In this document: in pieces, positions 35,396 to 42,097 of the stretch
How the letters are laid out: every line of letters begins with the position of its first letter
Position numbering within the stretch: position 1 is the first letter of the stretch
Assembly: GCA_018061805.1 (NCBI GenBank)
Contig: JAGOTL010000005.1
Location: 1-42,097 of the forward strand
Direction: 5' to 3'
DNA: 42,097 nt
Source of the DNA: Candidatus Babeliales bacterium
Lineage (GTDB): Bacteria > Babelota > Babeliae > Babelales > Chromulinivoraceae
Position numbers and translations under genes: made by a program
The notes under the pieces: model-generated
The model's input: the letters and a program-made list of their open reading frames with translations, nothing else
What the model was told of the DNA's origin: nothing
The model's database searches: none

Positions 35396-35813
35396 TGATT
35401 TAGTTAAATTAACGAAAAAAAGAAAACGTGTAGGCCGCGGTGGTAATCGTGGTGGTACATCAGGACGAGGACATAAGGGTCAAAAAGCTCGTACAAGTGG
35501 TACAGTCCCAGCTCGCTTTGAGGGTGGACAAATGCCAATGGCTCGTCGTATTCCAAAACGTGGTTTTACGAATTCACTATTCAAAACAGAATATGAAATT
35601 GTAAACTTGAACCAATTGGAAAATCATTTTGAAGATGGTCAAACAATCACTAAAGTTATGTTGGTTGAATCTGGCTGTGTTAAAAAAGGTAAATTGGTTA
35701 AGATTTTGGCGACTGGCTCATTAAGTAAAAAGCTTAATGTTGAAGTAGATGCATGTAGCCAAACAGCAAAAGAAGCTGTAGAGCGTGTAGGTGGCGCAAT
35801 TAAACTCGTTTAG
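35382..35813 (+). CDS. rplO: 50S ribosomal protein uL15
   Basis: 143 residues; extended N-terminal arm RKRVGRGGNRGGTSGRGHKG buried in 23S rRNA, then RIPKRGFTNSLFKTEYEIVN. It starts inside the end of rpsE, leaving no room for rpmD (uL30). Confidence 0.95.
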   Translation: MLQLNDLVKLTKKRKRVGRGGNRGGTSGRGHKGQKARTSGTVPARFEGGQMPMARRIPKRGFTNSLFKTEYEIVNLNQLENHFEDGQTITKVMLVESGCVKKGKLVKILATGSLSKKLNVEVDACSQTAKEAVERVGGAIKLV

Positions 35814-35825
35814 GAGTAGTAAAAC

Positions 35826-37139
35826 GTGGTTTTATTAAAAAGTTTTCGGAACATTTTCCTGATTTCTGAACTTCGTAAAAAAATAGCTTTTACGTTGGGA
35901 GTATTAATTGTGGATCGTTTAGGAACGTATGTGCCAGTTATTGGCGTTAACGTTTCTAGGCTAACAGAATTTATGCAACAGAAGTCGGGTATTGGTGGGT
36001 TGCTTAGTTATTTTGATATTTTTTCTGGCGGTGCTTTAAATCGTTGTACCGTGTTTGCACTCGGTATCGGGCCGTACATTACAGCCTCGATTATGATGCA
36101 GATTTTGAGTATGACAATTCCTTCTTTAGAAATGCTTGTCAAAGAAGGTGAGTACGGCAGAAAAATTATTAATCAGTACACTCGATACTTGGCATTAGCG
36201 TTAAGTATTGCATATAGCTTGTCATTAGCTATGGTTCTTGAACATCAAGGATTAGCTTTAACGCCAGGATGGGCATTCCGTCTGCTTTTTGTTATGACCT
36301 TGACAGCTGGTGCTATGATGGTGATGTGGTTGGGTGACCAAATATCACTGTATGGTATTGGCAATGGTAGTTCGGTGATTATCTTTGCAGGTATTGTATC
36401 CGGCTATCCTACTATGATTTTGAAATTAGTGCATATGGTACAAGAAGGTAATATCCATTTGTTTATGGCGCTTATAGTGCTTTTAGCATTCTTGTTTATT
36501 ACTGCTTCTATCGTTTTCCTTGAAAAAGGTGAACGTAAAGTACCTGTACAATATGCTCGTCGTATAGTTGGAAACAAAGTTTTTAACGGACAAACAAGTT
36601 ATATTCCGTTTAAAATTAATAACGCAAGCATTATGCCGGTTATTTTTGCAGGCACGGTATTGCGTTTTCCACAGATTATAGCAAGTTTGTTGTCAGTAAA
36701 ATTCCCTATACTTACTACATGGGTTTCCGCTTTTTCAAACGGGCCTTTGTTTTTTGTATGTGAATTTTTATTGATCATCATGTTTTCATTTTTCTACACA
36801 GCGCTCGCAATTAATCCTGTTGAGCTTGCAGAAAATATACGAAAAAATGGTGGATTTGTTCCAGGGCTTCGTCCTGGCCAGCAAACAGCTAAATATTTTG
36901 ATTACTTATTGACCCGCATAGGTTTAGTAGGTGCTATTTATTTAGGGTTTTTAGCTATATTTCCAGCTATATTACAATTAGGTTTTGGTATACCGTTTGA
37001 ACAATCGGGTACCACGATGTTGATTGCTGTTGGCGTAGCGCTTGAACTTGCAAATCAAGTAGAATCATACTTGATTGAACGACGTTATGAAGGTTTCTTA
37101 TCGGGCGGTGCTCGTATGAAACGCGGAAGCGTTCGTTAA
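35826..37139 (+). CDS. secY: Protein translocase subunit SecY
   Basis: The membrane channel of the Sec system. 437 residues, about ten membrane spans, from a GTG start with AGGAG upstream. DRLGTYVPVIGVNVSRL, FALGIGPYITASIMMQIL and GERKVPVQYARRIVGNKVF (cytoplasmic loop) are conserved, as are NPVELAENIRKNGGFVPGLR and AVGVALELANQVESYLIERR. It exports the signal-peptide proteins seen elsewhere in the window. Confidence 0.96.
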   Translation: MVLLKSFRNIFLISELRKKIAFTLGVLIVDRLGTYVPVIGVNVSRLTEFMQQKSGIGGLLSYFDIFSGGALNRCTVFALGIGPYITASIMMQILSMTIPSLEMLVKEGEYGRKIINQYTRYLALALSIAYSLSLAMVLEHQGLALTPGWAFRLLFVMTLTAGAMMVMWLGDQISLYGIGNGSSVIIFAGIVSGYPTMILKLVHMVQEGNIHLFMALIVLLAFLFITASIVFLEKGERKVPVQYARRIVGNKVFNGQTSYIPFKINNASIMPVIFAGTVLRFPQIIASLLSVKFPILTTWVSAFSNGPLFFVCEFLLIIMFSFFYTALAINPVELAENIRKNGGFVPGLRPGQQTAKYFDYLLTRIGLVGAIYLGFLAIFPAILQLGFGIPFEQSGTTMLIAVGVALELANQVESYLIERRYEGFLSGGARMKRGSVR

Positions 37140-37140
37140 T

Positions 37141-37800
37141 ATGAGTACGATATACATCTTGTTTGGTCCTCCAGGATCTGGTAAAGGTACGCTTGCAACT
37201 CTATGTATACAGCAATTTGGTTGGATACAGTTATCGACAGGAAATTTGTGTCGAGAACAAATTCAACAAAAAACAGCAATTGGTGTACAGATTGCAAGGT
37301 TGATAGAACAAGGTCAACTTGTACCTGATGACATTATTGCACAACTGGTAGCAGATTGGCTTATGTCACATGAACAGTTGCCTTCAGGAGTGATCTTTGA
37401 TGGATATCCTCGTACATTGCAACAAGCTGAAACGCTTTATGGGTTATTACAAACAAGATTGCGTTCATTTAACGTACTGTTGGTAAAATTTGAAATAAAT
37501 GTTAATTTGTTAGTTGATAGAATTGTGAATCGAGTTGTGTGTGCAGATAAAAAATGTGCGCAAACATACTCGTTAAAACAGTTGCCTTTGGGTACTCATC
37601 AATGTTTGGCGTGTAATTCTGAATTAATACGTCGATCAGATGATACTCCAGAAACATTGCAACAACGATTGAATGTTTATTTTGAGCATGAAAAACAAAT
37701 TTTAGATTTTTATGCTCAAAAGCATTTGCCCATAGTAGTGCTTGATGGATCTCTTGCGGTACAAGCGGTGTTTGAAAACTTTAAAAATAGCATTGCGTGA
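37141..37800 (+). CDS. adk: Adenylate kinase with zinc-type LID domain
   Basis: Interconverts ATP+AMP and 2 ADP. 219 residues: P-loop GPPGSGKGTLATL, AMP-site LSTGNLCREQIQ, FDGYPRTLQQAE, and the LID with four cysteines (CADKKC, later CLAC) before RRSDDTPETLQQRL. The first cysteine pair is spaced by four residues, where zinc-type LIDs usually have two, so the zinc site is altered or binds differently. It lies directly after secY, one base apart. Confidence 0.94.
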   Translation: MSTIYILFGPPGSGKGTLATLCIQQFGWIQLSTGNLCREQIQQKTAIGVQIARLIEQGQLVPDDIIAQLVADWLMSHEQLPSGVIFDGYPRTLQQAETLYGLLQTRLRSFNVLLVKFEINVNLLVDRIVNRVVCADKKCAQTYSLKQLPLGTHQCLACNSELIRRSDDTPETLQQRLNVYFEHEKQILDFYAQKHLPIVVLDGSLAVQAVFENFKNSIA

Positions 37801-37802
37801 TT

Positions 37803-38552
37803 ATGGTCATTAAAAATGTGCATGAATTAGAAAAAATGAGAACGGCGGGAAAACTGCTTGCAGAAATCTTTGAAAGTATTCCGTCGAAAATACAGGCAGG
37901 TATATCTACAGCGTCTTTAGATGCTTGGATTGAGCAGCAATTGATACAACGTCAGTTGGTATCTCAATCTAAAGGATATAAAGGATACCTTCATGTTAGT
38001 TGTATATCAGTTAATGATGTTGTGGTGCATGGTGTACCAAGCCCACTCGTTATTTTACAACAAGGTGATTTGGTAAAAGTAGATGTATGTGCTGCATGGC
38101 AAGGATACTGTGCAGATATGGCGCGATGTTTTTTTGTGGGTGATCAACCAACAGAACAATTAGCCCATTTGGTAGCTGTTGCTTATCAAGCGCTTGATTT
38201 AGGAATTGCTCAAGCTGTAGAAGGTAAGCGATTGTTTGATATATCTGCGCATATACAGCATCATGTTGAGCAGTTTGGGTATGGAGTAGTACGTGATTTT
38301 GCAGGTCATGGTATCGGCAAAAGAATGCATGAAGATCCTGATGTGCCAAATTTTGGGACCGCAGGAACTGGTATGCGTTTGAAAGCTGGTATGACATTTG
38401 CAATTGAACCTATGATTACTCAAGGTTCATATGAAATATATGTTGAAAGTGATGGATGGACTGTCAAAACAAAGGATGGATCATATGCAGCGCATGTGGA
38501 AGATACCGTTGTTGTTGGACAGAATGGTCCTGAAATTTTAACTCGTTGGTAA
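37803..38552 (+). CDS. map: Methionine aminopeptidase, type I
   Basis: Removes the initiator methionine. 249 residues from the ATG at 37803; a GTG at 37797 overlapping the adk stop is an alternative, and no clear binding site decides. Metal ligands are visible: VKVDVCAAWQGYCADM (two Asp), GHGIGKRMHED (His), MTFAIEPMI (Glu) and AAHVEDTVVV (Glu). No N-terminal zinc-finger extension is present. It sits between adk and infA, the usual place. Confidence 0.94.
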   Translation: MVIKNVHELEKMRTAGKLLAEIFESIPSKIQAGISTASLDAWIEQQLIQRQLVSQSKGYKGYLHVSCISVNDVVVHGVPSPLVILQQGDLVKVDVCAAWQGYCADMARCFFVGDQPTEQLAHLVAVAYQALDLGIAQAVEGKRLFDISAHIQHHVEQFGYGVVRDFAGHGIGKRMHEDPDVPNFGTAGTGMRLKAGMTFAIEPMITQGSYEIYVESDGWTVKTKDGSYAAHVEDTVVVGQNGPEILTRW

Positions 38553-38584
38553 GCAGAAGCTTAAAGTGAGGTATAAAGGTTGAT

Positions 38585-38803
38585 ATGAAACCAAAAGATG
38601 ATGTTGTTCGAATTGATGGAATAGTAAAAGAAACATTGCCGAATGCAATGTTTAAAGTTGAAATAGAAGGTGGGCATGTCGTGTTAGGACATGTTTCTGG
38701 TAAAATGCGTATGAATTTTATTCGTATTTTGCCGGGAGATAAGGTTGTTTTGGAGCTTTCTCCTTATGATTTAACGCGGGGAAGAATCATACGTAGAAAT
38801 TAA
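38585..38803 (+). CDS. infA: Translation initiation factor IF-1
   Basis: 72 residues, a single S1-type OB domain: [36 protein letters not shown] and [14 protein letters not shown] match IF-1 exactly in layout. It binds the 30S A site during initiation. Confidence 0.96.
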   Translation: MKPKDDVVRIDGIVKETLPNAMFKVEIEGGHVVLGHVSGKMRMNFIRILPGDKVVLELSPYDLTRGRIIRRN

Positions 38804-38843
38804 GTGGTTAAACATAATGTTTTTTTGAAAGAAAGCTGTTATA

Positions 38844-38960
38844 ATGAAAGTAAGAACTTCTGTTAAAACAATGTGCAGTGATTGTCGTATTATTCGACGA
38901 GAAAGAGTTGTAAGAATTATTTGTAAAAAAAACCCGAAGCATAAACAACGTCAAGGATAA
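38844..38960 (+). CDS. rpmJ: 50S ribosomal protein bL36
   Basis: A 38-residue gene between infA and rpsM, in its usual place. The protein begins [20 protein letters not shown] and ends [17 protein letters not shown]. The zinc ligands C-x2-C, then C, then H are present, so this is the zinc-binding form. Confidence 0.95.
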   Translation: MKVRTSVKTMCSDCRIIRRERVVRIICKKNPKHKQRQG

Positions 38961-38973
38961 ATAAAGGTCAGAT

Positions 38974-39363
38974 ATGGCAAGAATTTCTGGAGTTAATTTA
39001 CCTCCGCGGAAGCGCATAGAGTACGGGCTCACTTATGTATACGGCATAGGTTTGAAGTCAGCACAACAAATTTTACACGATCTTAATATCAATATTGATA
39101 CACGCGTTAAAGATCTTACCGATCAAGAAGTATTTGCAATACAGAAAAAAGTTGCAGAAGAATACACAACTGAAGGTGATTTGCGCAAAGAAGTATTGTT
39201 AAACATTAAGCGTCTTCAAGAGATTGGATGTTACCGTGGCTTACGTCACAAAAAAGGTCTTCCGGCTCGAGGACAACGTACCAAAACAAATGCGCGTACA
39301 CGTAAAGGTCCACGTAAAGCAGGTTCTGCGATTGCGTTGAAGAAGAAAATAGCGAAAAAATAA
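38974..39363 (+). CDS. rpsM: 30S ribosomal protein uS13
   Basis: 129 residues; contacts the 50S and P-site t[34 protein letters not shown] and [20 protein letters not shown] are standard, with a longer basic end. AAAGGTCAG precedes the ATG. Confidence 0.96.
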   Translation: MARISGVNLPPRKRIEYGLTYVYGIGLKSAQQILHDLNINIDTRVKDLTDQEVFAIQKKVAEEYTTEGDLRKEVLLNIKRLQEIGCYRGLRHKKGLPARGQRTKTNARTRKGPRKAGSAIALKKKIAKK

Positions 39364-39382
39364 GATTTGTTGATTAGGTAAA

Positions 39383-39772
39383 ATGTATATGGCGTTTCAA
39401 AAAAAAGTCAAAAAAACAAAACGACAACTAACTGCGGCAGTTGCGCATGTTAAATCGTCTTTTAACAATACGATGGTTACGATAACCACTCTTGAAGGAG
39501 ATGTGGTGTTGTCAAGTAGCGCTGGTAAATTAGGGTTTAAGGGTTCACGTAAAGGAACTCCTTTTGCAGCTTCTCAAATAGCAAGCACTCTTGCAAAAGA
39601 TATGCAAACTATGGGTATTAAAACCCTTGAAATTAACTTACAAGGACCAGGCGCTGGACGAGATTCAGTCGTTCGCGCATTCCAAGGTTCTGGTATCCAC
39701 ATTTCAACCCTAAGAGACGTTACGCCGCTTCCTCATAACGGTGTTCGTCCAGCAAAAAAACGTCGCGTATAG
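39383..39772 (+). CDS. rpsK: 30S ribosomal protein uS11
   Basis: 129 residues; platform protein near the E site. HVKSSFNNTMVTITTLEGDV, GFKGSRKGTPFAASQIA and RDVTPLPHNGVRPAKKRRV are diagnostic. A second ATG two codons later could be the start. Confidence 0.96.
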   Translation: MYMAFQKKVKKTKRQLTAAVAHVKSSFNNTMVTITTLEGDVVLSSSAGKLGFKGSRKGTPFAASQIASTLAKDMQTMGIKTLEINLQGPGAGRDSVVRAFQGSGIHISTLRDVTPLPHNGVRPAKKRRV

Positions 39773-39805
39773 TTAAAATAATATCAAAAATCGGTTAAAA
39801 AAATT

Positions 39806-40393
39806 ATGGCACAAAAACCAAACGCAAAAGCGAAAACTAAAGATCAAACAGCAGCAAATGCTGGCCAAGGTGAACAAGCTTCTAAAGCAGCTAGCTTTAA
39901 ACGCACATCTGGGTATGGTCGTCAATTAGGTGAAAAACAAAAATTAAAACGTATGTATGGCATGCGTGAACGCCAATTCCGTTGTTTCTTTGAAGAAGCA
40001 GTTCGTATGGAAGGCGTTCCTGGTGAAAACCTATTGAGTCTTTTAGAGCGTCGTTTAGACAATGTTGTATATCGCCTTAAAATGGCAACAACATGTGCGC
40101 AAGCTCGTCAGATGATTGTTCATGGACATATTTTAGTTAATAATAAAAAAGTAACGATACCTTCATATCGTGTTGACATTGAAGATGTAATTAGCTTGCA
40201 TCAAACAACGTTAAATAATGCTGAATTTTTGGCACAAGTTGTTGATAAACGCATGAGCATTGCGATCAAAGTGCCAGAATGGTTGGAACTTATGAAGCAA
40301 ACTCGATCAGGAAAAATACTCCGTTATCCAGCACGCACTGACATTCAGTTCCCAGTAGAAGAACACATGATCGTTGAGTTATACTCAAAATAA
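39806..40393 (+). CDS. rpsD: 30S ribosomal protein uS4 with replaced N-terminus
   Basis: 195 residues. From about residue 37 on, the family is clear: YGRQLGEKQKLKRMYGMRER, the S4 RNA-binding domain LLSLLERRLDNVVYRLKMA, QARQMIVHGHILVNNKK, and the end TDIQFPVEEHMIVELYSK. The first ~36 residues are a low-complexity Lys/Ala/Gln stretch with no cysteines, in place of the usual N-terminal domain (zinc-binding in many bacteria). It is followed by rpoA, the standard order. Confidence 0.93.
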   Translation: MAQKPNAKAKTKDQTAANAGQGEQASKAASFKRTSGYGRQLGEKQKLKRMYGMRERQFRCFFEEAVRMEGVPGENLLSLLERRLDNVVYRLKMATTCAQARQMIVHGHILVNNKKVTIPSYRVDIEDVISLHQTTLNNAEFLAQVVDKRMSIAIKVPEWLELMKQTRSGKILRYPARTDIQFPVEEHMIVELYSK

Positions 40394-40452
40394 TACAGGA
40401 GATTGTGGTTAATGAATCGAAATGTATGTGTGTTAAGTGATTAGGGAATATT

Positions 40453-41508
40453 ATGTCAAAATCAATGTATAAACCGCTTACCTTGCCAACTCTTGGTTGG
40501 GATAAAAAAACGATGAGTTCAACCTTTGGAAAATTGGTTGCTCAGCCACTTGAGCCTGGTTTTGGGGTAACGCTTGGTAATGCTTTACGTCGATCTTTAT
40601 TGGGGGCTATTGAAGGTTCTGCTGTAACATCAGTCATTATCAACGGTGTTAACAATGAATTTTCAACAATACCTGGCGTTGTAGAAGATGCAATGCAATT
40701 GATTTTAAACATCAAACAGATTGTTATCAAAAATAAAGAAAATATGCCAGCAACTATGAAATTATCAGTAACTGGTGCTACTAAAGATGTAGTAACAGCT
40801 GGTGATATCGTGTGTGATGAACATGTTGAAATTGTTAATAAAGATTTAGTTCTTGCGCAATTAGCAAAAGATGGTCATTTAGAAATTACCTTTTTTGTTG
40901 AATCAGGCCGTGGATATCAGCTTGCTGCATGGCCAGTAGGGACAGCTTTAAACGAAGAAGGTCGTATTTATCTAGATGCGATGTTTTCACCAGTACGTAA
41001 CGTTTCTATGAACGTTGAAAAAACACGTGTTGGAAAAGATATTGATTACGATAAATTGACATTGGAACTGACAACAAGTGGTGCAGAAACTCCGGTTGAT
41101 GTACTCAATTATGCAGTATCAGTACTTCGTACTCAAATGGAAAATTTCTTAGTAGATAAAGAAATTCCATTTAATGATATTTCTGCGGGTAGCGAAGAAG
41201 TATCTGTTGCGCCAGCTGAAGACACAGATGATCTAAGTCTACAAGAAATTTCAATTGAATCATTGTTTAAATCAATTGATGAATTGGAACTTTCTGCACG
41301 TGCTCATAACTGTTTGGCAAATGCAAACATTACACGTGTGTTAGACTTGGTAAATTTATCTGAAGATGAAAGTTTGCGCATTAAAAACTTTGGTAAAAAA
41401 TCGCTTGATGAAGTGAAAGAAGTGCTCAAATCAATGGGTCTTCGTTTCGGTATGCATATTAAAGAAGAAGTTGCATTAAAAGCTTTAAAGCGTAAAACTG
41501 GTAAGTAA
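40453..41508 (+). CDS. rpoA: RNA polymerase alpha subunit
   Basis: 351 residues, scaffold for polymerase assembly. The N-terminal domain shows LEPGFGVTLGNALRRSLL and the later SVLRTQMENFLV. An acidic linker (APAEDTDDLSLQEIS) leads to the C-terminal domain: LSARAHNCLANANITRVLDL and FGKKSLDEVKEVLKSMGLRF, with the arginine and asparagine that contact UP-element DNA retained. Confidence 0.97.
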   Translation: MSKSMYKPLTLPTLGWDKKTMSSTFGKLVAQPLEPGFGVTLGNALRRSLLGAIEGSAVTSVIINGVNNEFSTIPGVVEDAMQLILNIKQIVIKNKENMPATMKLSVTGATKDVVTAGDIVCDEHVEIVNKDLVLAQLAKDGHLEITFFVESGRGYQLAAWPVGTALNEEGRIYLDAMFSPVRNVSMNVEKTRVGKDIDYDKLTLELTTSGAETPVDVLNYAVSVLRTQMENFLVDKEIPFNDISAGSEEVSVAPAEDTDDLSLQEISIESLFKSIDELELSARAHNCLANANITRVLDLVNLSEDESLRIKNFGKKSLDEVKEVLKSMGLRFGMHIKEEVALKALKRKTGK

Positions 41509-41543
41509 ACGATAGCATCTTTGTATGCGTAAGGATTTATGGC

Positions 41544-41900
41544 ATGAGACATTTAAATAATAGAAAAAAATTGAATATGAAATCTTCCTATCGGAAGGCA
41601 TATTTGCGTAATCAAGTTATTCACTTGATTAACTTTGGTCATATTACAGTATCACTTGCTGGTGCTAAAGAAATTCGTCGATTAGCTGAAAAAATGGTGA
41701 CTATTGCGAAAAATAGCACTGATTTTAACGGTCGTCGTCGTGCACAGCAGCTACTTCCGTATAGCGATGTAGCCTTGGATAAGTTGTTTACTGATATTGC
41801 GCCGCAATACAGCCAGCGTCCAGGTGGATATACCCGTATTTTAAGAATGGGCCGTCGTGCGAGCGATACAAGCTCAATGGCACGTTTGTCTTGGGTGTAA
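41544..41900 (+). CDS. rplQ: 50S ribosomal protein bL17
   Basis: 118 residues at the end of the alpha operon. MRHLNNRKKLNMKSSYRKAY, AKEIRRLAEKMVTIAK and GGYTRILRMGRRASDTSSMA are typical bL17. AAGGA precedes the ATG. A large hairpin 28 bases after the stop may end the transcript. Confidence 0.96.
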   Translation: MRHLNNRKKLNMKSSYRKAYLRNQVIHLINFGHITVSLAGAKEIRRLAEKMVTIAKNSTDFNGRRRAQQLLPYSDVALDKLFTDIAPQYSQRPGGYTRILRMGRRASDTSSMARLSWV

Positions 41901-41901
41901 A

Positions 41902-42097
41902 TTGACCAATTTTGACGTAGAATCAAAAAAATACGATGTTTTGGGTGATAATAGCCCAGAGCATCGTATTTTGCTTATAATCGAAAAATTAAGACCTTAT
42001 GTTCAGTCTCATGGTGGGAATGTCGAATTTGACCATTTGGCTGATTCAGTCGTATTTATACGATTTTCGGGTACATGTGTTACCTGTCCTTTATCCT
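41902..42097 (+). CDS. NifU C-terminal-domain protein, cut by right edge
   Basis: The reading frame from TTG at 41902 (GGGTG upstream) runs off the window. It contains IEKLRPYVQSHGGNVEF and then FIRFSGTCVTCPLS, matching the NifU-like Fe-S scaffold domain, whose two cysteines (CxxC) hold the cluster. The start is uncertain: no ATG is in frame, and a terminator-like hairpin (41928-41972) covers the first codons. A later TTG (41941 or 41971) is possible. The TTG start overlaps no other gene and lies 1 base after rplQ. Confidence 0.75.
   Translation, partial: MTNFDVESKKYDVLGDNSPEHRILLIIEKLRPYVQSHGGNVEFDHLADSVVFIRFSGTCVTCPLS
41928..41972. terminator. Large hairpin after rplQ, overlapping the start of the NifU-domain gene
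   Basis: AAAATACGATG (41928-41938) pairs perfectly with CATCGTATTTT (41962-41972); an inner TGGG/CCCA stem (41942-41945, 41955-41958) extends it. The T run is only four bases. It could end the alpha operon or act as an attenuator for the next gene. Confidence 0.5.

Overview
The window is a gene-dense, visibly AT-rich bacterial chromosome segment. It carries only protein genes: I found no rRNA, tRNA, CRISPR array or insertion sequence. The translation genes are of ordinary bacterial type. The cell has a membrane-biogenesis and envelope set (YidC with a large extracytoplasmic domain, RseP, SecY, MurC, a lipoprotein, several signal-peptide proteins). Compact spacing, many unknown small secreted proteins and lost neighbours in conserved operons (no rimM, rpsI or rpmD where expected) suggest a reduced, probably host-associated lineage. 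The overall look resembles Candidatus Dependentiae (TM6), but that is an inference from memory and not proven by the sequence.

Region 1 (1-11.7 kb). On the minus strand lies a three-gene set with the order cdaA-like, cdaR/ybbR-like, glmM (glmM is cut by the left edge). The cyclase-like protein has lost both catalytic motifs of diadenylate cyclases. Divergent from it is trpS, then a single-membrane-span protein of unknown function. Next come a UvrD/PcrA helicase and HflX (minus strand), and, divergently, an SRP/ribosome operon ffh-rpsP-trmD-rplS in which TrmD is fused to a second SPOUT-like domain. A small lipoprotein gene follows.

Region 2 (11.7-14 kb, minus strand). Five short secreted proteins form one tight operon. 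Each has a signal peptide and a charged, mostly coiled-coil C-terminus. Four also carry a small-residue hydrophobic segment, and two have extreme low-complexity parts (RGGGGG and GGYGH repeats; Tyr-Gly-Pro-rich). This is the least explained and most interesting part of the window.

Region 3 (14-22.4 kb). murC lies downstream of a MerR-type regulator, and a long hairpin covers the murC ribosome binding site. On the plus strand are yidC-recR-pepP, then rplM with a strong terminator, then an orphan secreted Cys-containing protein. rseP lies convergent to it.

Region 4 (22.6-42.1 kb). One collinear 19-kb run joins the str, S10, spc and alpha ribosomal operons: rpsL-rpsG-fusA-tuf-rpsJ-rplC-rplD-rplW-rplB-rpsS-rplV-rpsC-rplP-rpmC-rpsQ-rplN-rplX-rplE-rpsN-rpsH-rplF-rplR-rpsE-rplO-secY-adk-map-infA-rpmJ-rpsM-rpsK-rpsD-rpoA-rplQ. 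It is followed by the start of a NifU-domain gene cut by the right edge. The order is the classic bacterial one apart from the missing rpmD.

No gene-free stretch exceeds 300 bases. The longest, 22393-22665, separates rseP from rpsL and holds two GTAAC/GTTAC dyads and a -10-like TATAAT.
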